A stretch of DNA of 6,568 bases from the NCBI GenBank assembly GCA_027297005.1, contig JAPUIN010000106.1:1-6568 (forward strand), read 5' to 3'. Numbering within the stretch: the stretch's first letter is position 1; each line of letters begins with the position of its first letter. The notes beneath the pieces are model-generated. The model saw only the letters and a list, made by a program, of their open reading frames with translations. It made no database searches and was not told the origin of the DNA. This DNA comes from Acidobacteriota bacterium. Its GTDB lineage: Bacteria > Acidobacteriota > Polarisedimenticolia > Gp22-AA2. A program made the translations under genes and the position numbers. This document shows positions 1 to 5,060 of the stretch, piece by piece.

Positions 1-858
1 CGATCGGTAGTCGTCAAAGCTCCTCTGGTGAAACTGCGCCAGCACCGCGCCTCGACCGAGCCCGAACTGCGCCCTCCCCCCGAATGATCCGTAGTCGAGT
101 CCGGCACCCGCGGCCACTTCATAATCGACGAAGGTGACCCCCGGCTGGGGGAGCGGGGTGCGAGCGTGGATCACCCCCCCCAGGGCATCCGATCCGTACG
201 CCACGGATCCGGGACCGCGGACCAGTTCGACGCTGCCGAGGGAGAACGGATCGAGAAAGGTCGCCGAGGCACCCGCCCGCCGCTCGGTCGTCACACGCGC
301 TCCGTCCAGAAGGACGAGGGTCCGGCCGCGCCCCATCCCCCGGAAGCTCGGGACGGCCGTCTGTCCCGACCCCGACCTGTTCCCCCCGGGCACCTCGACG
401 ATCGCATCGACGAGCCGGGTCACCCACAGGCGATCGAGCTCCCCCCGGGACAGGATCGACGCGCCACTCGCCGGGGGTGAGTCGCTTCCGGGCGCGACAC
501 CGCTGAGAACCTGGACCGTCTCGATCTTCACGTGGCTCAGGACGAGACGGCGATCCGATGGCTCGACAAGCGCGGGAACATAGATCGTCCCGAGCAGCGC
601 CCCATCGAGGGCAAGGACGATGATTTGAAACGGAGGGATTGGTTCGGGCGCGAGTCGGAAGGAACCGTCCGCGGCGGTCACGACGGCGCCGGTCCGGCCG
701 ACGAGCGAGATCGAAACCCCGGCGATCGGAACGCCATCCGGATCATGAAGGAAGAACGTGTCCGGCTCCGCGTCGGCCGCGGCCAGGCCGGAAAACGCGC
801 AGATAAGAACCACCGCTCCGATGAGCAGCGCCCAAACGGACCGCCATGTGACCGGCAT
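1..858 (-). CDS. TonB-dependent outer-membrane receptor, N-terminal part (continues past left edge)
   Basis: Outer-membrane receptor that takes up a bound substrate using energy passed on by TonB. The visible 286 residues contain, in order: a signal peptide (about residues 1-28, hydrophobic core at 9-27, likely cut near LAA-AD); a carboxypeptidase-regulatory-like beta-sandwich domain (about 33-107, with the typical DPDGVPIAGVSI and TAADGSF motifs); a TonB-box-like stretch IETVQVLSG (112-120); and the plug domain (about 130-245). Key plug motifs are PSFRGMGRGRTLVLLDGARV (170-189), VELVRGPGSVAYGSDALGGV (210-229) and, after it, the first barrel strands. The beta-barrel lies outside the window. 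The reading frame is open to base 1. I chose the ATG at 858 because the signal peptide begins there. An in-frame ATG at 882 would add eight residues but has no ribosome binding site, whereas an AGAGGGGG tract lies about 12 bases before 858. The substrate cannot be told from this part. Family assignment is firm. Confidence 0.93.
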   Translation of the reverse strand, partial: MPVTWRSVWALLIGAVVLICAFSGLAAADAEPDTFFLHDPDGVPIAGVSISLVGRTGAVVTAADGSFRLAPEPIPPFQIIVLALDGALLGTIYVPALVEPSDRRLVLSHVKIETVQVLSGVAPGSDSPPASGASILSRGELDRLWVTRLVDAIVEVPGGNRSGSGQTAVPSFRGMGRGRTLVLLDGARVTTERRAGASATFLDPFSLGSVELVRGPGSVAYGSDALGGVIHARTPLPQPGVTFVDYEVAAGAGLDYGSFGGRAQFGLGRGAVLAQFHQRSFDDYRS

Positions 859-960
859 ACGCTGAGCGTGCCCCCTCTGCATGCGGCGCGATGCCGCAGC
901 CCACCTGGCGCGGCGTCGTACCCGGCATCCGTGCCGATTGAAATTGACGGAGGAATGATA

Positions 961-1008
961 CCCCGGCAGAGGGGCCCTCCCGGCTGTCTCTGTTCGATCG
1001 CGCCGGGG
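961..1008 (-). terminator. possible hairpin downstream of the LTxxQ-like gene
   Basis: CCCCGGC (961-967) pairs perfectly with GCCGGGG (1002-1008). An alternative, tighter 6-bp stem uses CCCGGC (979-984) and GCCGGG (1002-1007). It begins about 50 bases after the stop of the minus-strand LTxxQ-like gene, in the 201-bp spacer before the receptor gene. No run of T follows it, so it is at best a weak or factor-dependent terminator. In GC-rich DNA such short pairings also arise by chance. The rest of 859-1059 shows no gene, and I saw no cobalamin-riboswitch box in front of the receptor. Confidence 0.22.
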
Positions 1009-1059
1009 TTCAGCCGCTAACGGGCGGGGAATGCCGGGTGTGAAGACCGCCTCAGAGCG

Positions 1060-1758
1060 TCAGCCTTTGCCCGCTTCCGAGCCACTGGTCGATCGGCGCA
1101 TCTCGTCCAGGTAAGCGGAATACTCCTTCATCTGATCCGGCGTGAACACTCCGGCGAGACGCTTCTCAGTCTCTTCCTGCACCTTCTGCACCTCCGGCCA
1201 GAGCGCCCGTCTCGTCCTCGGGCCGCCGGCCGCGTCCATCTGGAACGAGATCAGCTCGCGTTTCCTCTCGTAGTCATCCAGGATGATCGGCCGGATCGCC
1301 ACAACCTGATCATCAGTGAGATTCAGCCGTGTTTTCAGGAAGGCGACCTTCTCATCGCAGATCGTGCTCCGGATCGATTCGTCGACCTCCTTGCGCAGAG
1401 CCATAAACTCCTTCATCTGCTTTTCATTCAGGAGTGGGGCGACCTGATCGCGGAACTCATCGCGGGCCCCGTTAAATTCGGCCATTAGCGCCGGCATCGC
1501 GACGGCCGAGCCGGAAGAGTACTTCACGAGGATGCCGCGCAGATTCTTGAGGTGATCGGGCATCATCGAGCGAATCGTCTCCGTCTGGTCGTCGCGCAGA
1601 TCGAGGCGTTGCTTCAGGACAATCATCAGCTGGTCGATCTGCTCTTTCGAGACCGGCGCGGCATCGGAGCCTCCGGAGGTCGTGGCGAGCGAGGAGGAGC
1701 CGGACAGCACGACCTGTGCCGTGAAGACAAGCGCTATCAGACAGATGCGGATGGACAT
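1060..1758 (-). CDS. secreted LTxxQ/Spy-like periplasmic protein with duplicated helical domain
   Basis: Predicted exported, helix-rich protein of 232 residues. Residues 1-25 form a signal peptide (basic start, hydrophobic core 5-18, cut near SLA-TT). The mature part has two homologous units. Unit 1 spans about 46-126 (LKQRLDLRDDQ at 48-58, then NEKQMKEFMALRKEV at 111-125). Unit 2 spans about 139-221 (LKTRLNLTDDQ at 141-151, then TPDQMKEYSAYLDEM at 206-220). Each unit carries an L-(T/R)-x-x-Q type motif and a later QMKE motif. This is the pattern of the Spy/CpxP-like and related LTxxQ periplasmic families, which act as chaperones or envelope-stress sensors in enterobacteria. That function is inferred here, not shown. 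The start is supported by GGGAGG about 5 bases before the ATG. It is flanked by spacers of 201 and 152 bp, so it is probably transcribed alone. A lone Cys134 lies between the units. Confidence 0.8.
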   Translation of the reverse strand: MSIRICLIALVFTAQVVLSGSSSLATTSGGSDAAPVSKEQIDQLMIVLKQRLDLRDDQTETIRSMMPDHLKNLRGILVKYSSGSAVAMPALMAEFNGARDEFRDQVAPLLNEKQMKEFMALRKEVDESIRSTICDEKVAFLKTRLNLTDDQVVAIRPIILDDYERKRELISFQMDAAGGPRTRRALWPEVQKVQEETEKRLAGVFTPDQMKEYSAYLDEMRRSTSGSEAGKG

Positions 1759-1799
1759 GATCCCTCCCGATCAAGCGTTCTATGTTTTTCGAGGATCGA

Positions 1800-1829
1800 A
1801 GTCTAAAAGAGTCGGACCCGGTCGCGCAA
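1800..1829 (-). promoter_or_regulatory. candidate promoter of the LTxxQ-like gene
   Basis: On the minus strand TTGCGC (1829-1824) is followed after 18 bases by TAGACT (1805-1800), inside a locally T-rich stretch (CTCTTTTAGACT) that stands out from the GC-rich surroundings. The -10 matches the sigma-70 consensus at 4 of 6 positions and the -35 at 3 of 6. It would give a leader of about 35 bases before the ATG at 1758, with the GGGAGG ribosome binding site inside it. The match is weak and another sigma factor could be used. Confidence 0.3.
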
Positions 1830-1910
1830 GAGCCGAATCCACAGTGACGGCCCACCGCGGGTATGGCCCCCCTCCGTGAGCGTGTCGCCTCGATGCGGGC
1901 GCGGCCCGGT

Positions 1911-2282
1911 CTATTCTTTGCGCCCGGCCCCGTCGCCGAACCAGTCGGCCATTTTGTGGCGGGCCTGCTCCTTCACCTCGGGATTGATGTAGGCGGCCAG
2001 GGTCGCGATGGCGACGGCGAGCGCGCCGAGATCGTCGGCGTACCCGACAACCGGCGTGATGTCGGGGATGGCGTCGATCGGCAGAATGAAATATCCCAGC
2101 GTGCTGTAGATGATTGTCTTTGCCCATCCGGGCGTGTCGGGCCGGCGCGCCGCATAGTAGAGCCACAGCGCCTTTTCGACGACCTCGCTGCCTGCCACCC
2201 GGGCGAACCGGCCGAGCTTCGACCAGAAACCGTTCTCCGTGTACTCGTTCCCATAGCCGCTGTCCTTCGACGGTCCCGTCAC
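1911..2282 (-). CDS. DUF1232 (YkvA-like) small membrane protein
   Basis: Protein of 123 residues with the hallmark of the DUF1232 family: TPGWAKTIIYSTLGYFILPI (50-69), then DAIPDITPVVGYADDLGAL (70-88). The block PxDxIPDxxPxxGYxDDL is nearly invariant in this family. The two hydrophobic stretches (about 53-69 and 86-99) suggest membrane association, with the conserved acidic motif between them. No biochemical function is established for the family. The start is GTG at 2282, whose last two bases lie within the TGA of the upstream permease gene (shared bases GTGA). GGAGG lies 8 bases before the GTG, inside the permease gene's last codons. No upstream ATG precedes the conserved domain in a sensible position, and a reading further upstream in this frame would only be an antiparallel-free shadow of the permease. 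The overlap indicates translational coupling and a common transcript. The family call is firm, the exact start fairly so. Confidence 0.88.
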   Translation of the reverse strand: MTGPSKDSGYGNEYTENGFWSKLGRFARVAGSEVVEKALWLYYAARRPDTPGWAKTIIYSTLGYFILPIDAIPDITPVVGYADDLGALAVAIATLAAYINPEVKEQARHKMADWFGDGAGRKE

Positions 2283-3058
2283 AGCATCATCCTCCCGGCC
2301 GCGATCAGCAGGACGATCCCGATCACTCTCCCGAACCAGTTCTCCGAGATCCTGGGGAGCAGCCGATCCCCGCAGTAGAGACCGGCGAGGAGCAGCGGGA
2401 TCGCTCCGGCCGCCAGCAACAGAACCTCCATGCTCAGCATTCCGGTCACCGCATAGGTCGCCACGCGCGCCGCCGCCGAGACCAGCAGGATGTGGACGAT
2501 GACGCGGCGGAACAGCTCCTTGGTGAAGAGGCTGCCAAGATACCACGCGATCAGGAGCCCCGCGAGGCCGAACAGCCCGCCGAACAGTCCGGACGCCAGG
2601 GCGACGCCCACATCGACCGGCCGCACCTTCTCGGGCAGGTCGCTCATCAGGGCCTGTCCGTCCCGGGTACGACGACCGGACAGAAACCACACCCCCACGA
2701 CGCCGACAACGATGGCCAGCAGAATCGTGTAGTCCCGTTGCGGCACGAGCCGGAGGAGCACGCTCCCCGCGACGCTTCCAGCGATCATCGCGACCGCCAT
2801 CGGCAGCCAGAACCGACGTGCGCGCGCGGCCCGGTCGGTCGCGACGATCACGGAGTTGCTGGCCAGATCCAGGATACCGATCAACAGCACCGCCTCCCGC
2901 GCCCCGAACAACAGCGCGGCGATCGGCACGATCACGATCCCGGGGCCGAATCCCGTCATTCCTTTCATCACGAACGCCAGAAAGACGATCGGTAGAAGGA
3001 TCAGGATCCCGGGCTCGGCCAGGCTGATATTCGAGAGCCAATCGAGGATCGCGGACAT
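2279..3058 (-). CDS. TauE/SafE-family membrane permease (sulfite exporter-like)
   Basis: Integral membrane protein of 259 residues with about eight hydrophobic segments. The family's internal repeat is visible: GMTGFGPGIVIVPI at 33-46 opens the first half and GLFGGLFGLAGLLIAWYLGS at 157-176 opens the second. TauE/SafE proteins move sulfite, sulfoacetate or other organic anions, mostly outward; many members have no known substrate, so the substrate here is open. No sulfur-metabolism gene is in the window to support sulfite. I chose the ATG at 3058 over the in-frame GTG at 3088: GAGG lies 4 bases before the ATG, and the GTG falls inside the likely promoter. It is the first gene of an operon with the DUF1232 gene (4-bp overlap) and diverges from the DUF819 gene. 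The promoter sits so close to the ATG that the transcript may be almost leaderless. Confidence 0.87.
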   Translation of the reverse strand: MSAILDWLSNISLAEPGILILLPIVFLAFVMKGMTGFGPGIVIVPIAALLFGAREAVLLIGILDLASNSVIVATDRAARARRFWLPMAVAMIAGSVAGSVLLRLVPQRDYTILLAIVVGVVGVWFLSGRRTRDGQALMSDLPEKVRPVDVGVALASGLFGGLFGLAGLLIAWYLGSLFTKELFRRVIVHILLVSAAARVATYAVTGMLSMEVLLLAAGAIPLLLAGLYCGDRLLPRISENWFGRVIGIVLLIAAGRMML

Positions 3059-3067
3059 CGCGCCTCG

Positions 3068-3096
3068 ACTATATGCGTCGGGCGTCACACCATCAA
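3068..3096 (-). promoter_or_regulatory. candidate sigma-70-type promoter of the TauE-DUF1232 operon
   Basis: On the minus strand TTGATG (3096-3091, 4 of 6 consensus matches) and TATAGT (3073-3068, 5 of 6) are separated by exactly 17 bases. It is the best promoter match I found in the window. The -10 ends only 9 bases before the ATG at 3058, so transcription would start about 2-3 bases upstream of the start codon. The remainder of the divergent 148-bp region is C-rich on the plus strand, and I could not find an equally good plus-strand promoter for the DUF819 gene. Confidence 0.45.
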
Positions 3097-3196
3097 GGCG
3101 GCACGGTCCCCGCCGGCCATTCCCCCTTCCCCCGCCTGCCCCGTCGTGCTACCGTCCCCCGGCCACGCGGGACACTGACGGCCCGCGATCCCGAAC

Positions 3197-3201
3197 AGGA
3201 G
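3197..3201 (+). promoter_or_regulatory. ribosome binding site deciding the GTG start of the DUF819 gene
   Basis: AGGAG lies 5 bases before GTG at 3207. The reading frame stays open for about 350 bases further upstream with no comparable site, and that upstream part overlaps the divergent permease gene, so this site fixes the start. Confidence 0.7.
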
Positions 3202-3206
3202 ACGAG

Positions 3207-4376
3207 GTGGAGCCGGAGACCCTCTTTCATCAGCCGGTCGGCGTGCTGGCGGTCATCCTCATGGTCCCCGTCTTCTTCCTCTGGCTCGAGAGGAAGACCC
3301 GCTGGAGCGTTTTCAACTACCTACCGGCGATCATCTGGATCTTTCTCACCCCGATCTTCCTCAGCAACCTGAACGTGATCCCCCGCTCGACCCCCATCTA
3401 TTCCGAGTTCAAGTCCTGGGCGGTGCCGATGTTCATCATTCTGATGCTCCTCGGCATCAACATCCGGGAAGCGCTCAGGGTCGCGTGGCGCGGTGTCGGC
3501 GTGCTCGTTCTGGGAGCGTTCGGGATCGTCGTCGGCGCGACCGTCTCGTTCTACCTGTTCCGCGCCGGTCTGCCGGAGAACGCCTGGTCGGGGTTTGGGG
3601 CCCTCGCCGGGAGCTGGATCGGAGGGACCGGCAATCTCGCCGCGGTGGCGGAGAGCCTGGACACGCCGCCCGAGATGGTCGGGATCGTCGTTCTGGTCGA
3701 CAACTTCGTCTACGTCCTCTACTTCCCCCTGATCCTCACCTGCAGACGGTGGTCGAGGATATTCAATCGCTTCAGTCGCGTCTCCGAGAAGCAGATGCAG
3801 CAGGTCATCGAAACCGAGTCGAAGATCGAGAAGAAAATCCACACGGTCCACTTCCGCGACATTCTGGTTCTGGTGGGCTGGGGATTCACCACCATCCTCG
3901 TGGCGAACACGATCGCCGGTCTCCTGCCCGCCTTCCCCCCCGTGCTCACGGAGAAGACCTGGGCGATGCTGCTCGTCACGACGCTCGGGATCGCCCTGTC
4001 CTTCTCCCCGCTGAGGAAGGTGCCGGGCAGCGAGCCGCTCGCGATGACGTTCGTTTACATCTATATGACGATGCTCGGCGCCGCAGCCGACATGCGGAAC
4101 ATCGGCAGCGCTCCCTGGTTTCTCATCGCGGGGATCGTCTGCATCGTCATCCACCTCCTCTTCGTCATCCTGGGTGCGCGCCTGTTCCGCATCGACGTCA
4201 GCATGGCGGCCATCGCCAGCGTCGCGTCGGTGGGGGGCGCCGCCTCCGCCCCGGTCGCCGCAGGCTTCCACCGCGACGCGCTGGTCCCGGTCTCGATCAT
4301 GCTGGCGCTGATCGGGTACGCGCTGGGAAACTACCTGGGCGTGGCGACCGCCTATCTTTGCCACATGCTCGTCTAG
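3207..4376 (+). CDS. DUF819-family integral membrane protein
   Basis: Polytopic membrane protein of 389 residues, the usual size for DUF819 (Bacillus YjcL-like). No transport substrate is established for the family. Signature blocks are GSWIGGTGNLAAVAESL (135-151), DNFVYVLYFPLI (165-176) and, near the end, VGGAASAPVAAGF (342-354) with IGYALGNYLGV (369-379). The two Gly/Ala/Asn-rich blocks fall in the two halves, as expected of an inverted-repeat transporter fold. About nine to eleven hydrophobic segments are present, for example 11-27, 38-52, 72-84, 96-118, 158-177, 217-236 and 356-385. Between them lies one long charged loop (about 180-218), rich in Lys, Glu and Gln, that may form a short coiled coil on the cytoplasmic side. 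Start is GTG at 3207 with AGGAG 5 bases upstream. It diverges from the TauE-type operon and is followed by the low-GC gene on the same strand, 84 bp away. Family assignment is confident; function is unknown. Confidence 0.87.
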   Translation: MEPETLFHQPVGVLAVILMVPVFFLWLERKTRWSVFNYLPAIIWIFLTPIFLSNLNVIPRSTPIYSEFKSWAVPMFIILMLLGINIREALRVAWRGVGVLVLGAFGIVVGATVSFYLFRAGLPENAWSGFGALAGSWIGGTGNLAAVAESLDTPPEMVGIVVLVDNFVYVLYFPLILTCRRWSRIFNRFSRVSEKQMQQVIETESKIEKKIHTVHFRDILVLVGWGFTTILVANTIAGLLPAFPPVLTEKTWAMLLVTTLGIALSFSPLRKVPGSEPLAMTFVYIYMTMLGAAADMRNIGSAPWFLIAGIVCIVIHLLFVILGARLFRIDVSMAAIASVASVGGAASAPVAAGFHRDALVPVSIMLALIGYALGNYLGVATAYLCHMLV

Positions 4377-4407
4377 GATCCGGCCTCTCCGCTGCAATCA
4401 ACCGCCG

Positions 4408-4439
4408 CACGTGATTACGGAGCGACCACATCACGTGAT
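4408..4439 (+). promoter_or_regulatory. paired CACGTGAT sites, possible operator
   Basis: CACGTGAT occurs at 4408-4415 and again at 4432-4439, 24 bases apart. The second copy is part of the perfect 10-bp palindrome ATCACGTGAT (4430-4439). Because CACGTG is itself symmetric, the two copies can also be read as an 8-bp inverted repeat (4408-4415 with 4430-4437) around a 14-base loop. It lies between the DUF819 stop and the ribosome binding site (GGGAGG, 4447-4452) of the following gene. Either a two-site operator or an RNA hairpin is possible. No run of T follows, so a simple terminator is less likely. Confidence 0.4.
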
Positions 4440-4460
4440 CCTTCCAGGGAGGACTAGAAG

Positions 4461-5003
4461 ATGACGCTCTCGACGAGATTCACCGATCCAAGAGAGGATT
4501 CGGGCCCCCTGTTCTTACACATACCTGTTGAGAGGCTGATCTTGCTGTCGATTGCTTCGTGTGGTCTCTATGAAGCCTACTGGATATACAAGAACTGGAG
4601 CTACATCAAGAAGAGGGACGGGCTCACGATCCACCCATTCTGGCGGGGAATTTTCGGGATATTCTTCTGCCACAGCCTTCTGAAGAGAATCCATACAGAC
4701 ACAGAAGCACGTTCCATGGAAGAGCCATCCTTTTCACCGGGGGGATTGGCGACCGGTTGGGTCATCTTGATGCTACTGGCGAATATCATCGGCCGAGCAC
4801 CGGGAGCAGGTGCATCCATCATGTCTTACCTCATCCCTTCATTTCTCCTTCTGGTACCGGTTCAAATCTACATCAATTCGGTCACTCACAAGACAAACCC
4901 AGACCTGCCCTACTACGGATGGTCGTCCGGCCATGTTGTTTGTCTGGTCATCGGGCTCGCAGTATGGGCGCTCACATTGCTTTCGATAGGCGTGGAACCC
5001 TGA
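4461..5003 (+). CDS. uncharacterised small polytopic membrane protein (DUF4234-like N-terminus)
   Basis: Protein of 180 residues with about five hydrophobic segments (roughly 22-43, 60-74, 97-112, 121-138, 157-176). Residues 22-52 contain LSIASCGLYEAYWIYKNW (29-46) followed by YIKKRDG, like the first helix of DUF4234-type proteins. Then come HPFWRGIFGIFFCHSLLKRI (58-77) and VQIYINSVTHKTNP (134-147). As I remember, unnamed membrane proteins of about this size with the same order of motifs occur in many proteobacteria; no function is known to me. The ATG at 4461 has GGGAGG 8 bases upstream. GC is about 52% by hand count over 4501-4980, against roughly 68-75% in sampled lines of the flanking genes, with more ATA, AGA and TTG codons, which suggests recent acquisition. 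It converges on the RND gene, 57 bp away. The coding call is firm; the family name is tentative. Confidence 0.8.
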   Translation: MTLSTRFTDPREDSGPLFLHIPVERLILLSIASCGLYEAYWIYKNWSYIKKRDGLTIHPFWRGIFGIFFCHSLLKRIHTDTEARSMEEPSFSPGGLATGWVILMLLANIIGRAPGAGASIMSYLIPSFLLLVPVQIYINSVTHKTNPDLPYYGWSSGHVVCLVIGLAVWALTLLSIGVEP

Positions 5004-5009
5004 TCGGAA

Positions 5010-5053
5010 GCCGACGCCACCGGTCGGTCAGGGCAGGTCGATGCGGCGTCGGT
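5010..5053. terminator. possible bidirectional terminator hairpin between convergent genes
   Basis: CCGACGCC (5011-5018) pairs perfectly with GGCGTCGG (5045-5052), plus a G-U pair at the base (5010/5053), around a 26-base loop. It fills most of the 57-bp gap between two converging genes, where a shared terminator is expected. There is no T-run on either strand and the loop is long. A competing small hairpin, CCGAC (5011-5015) with GTCGG (5023-5027), is also possible. Confidence 0.33.
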
Positions 5054-5060
5054 GGCTCAG

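Noticed and set aside
532..1020. Plus-strand open frame of 162 codons at the start of the TonB receptor
   Set aside because: It overlaps the signal peptide and first domain of the receptor on the other strand and has no recognisable motif or ribosome binding site.
859..1059. Cobalamin or other riboswitch in front of the TonB receptor
   Set aside because: I looked for a B12-box-like element and the usual conserved stems and saw none; the spacer is also short for a full cobalamin riboswitch.
1472..1855. Minus-strand open frame of 127 codons overlapping the LTxxQ-like gene and its promoter region
   Set aside because: Basic, motif-free product in a shifted frame of a gene with a clear signal peptide and ribosome binding site.
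2283..3041. N-terminal extension of the DUF1232 frame to 3041
   Set aside because: This part is an out-of-frame reading of the TauE-type gene, and is Arg/Asp/Gly-rich without motif; GTG at 2282 with GGAGG 8 bases upstream is the sensible start.
2856..3206. N-terminal extension of the DUF819 frame upstream of GTG 3207
   Set aside because: It would overlap the divergent permease gene, reads as basic low-complexity sequence, and a good AGGAG site marks the GTG at 3207 instead.
3321..4397. Minus-strand open frame of 358 codons opposite the DUF819 gene
   Set aside because: Low-complexity charged product without hydrophobic segments; it mirrors the codons of a clear membrane protein on the plus strand.
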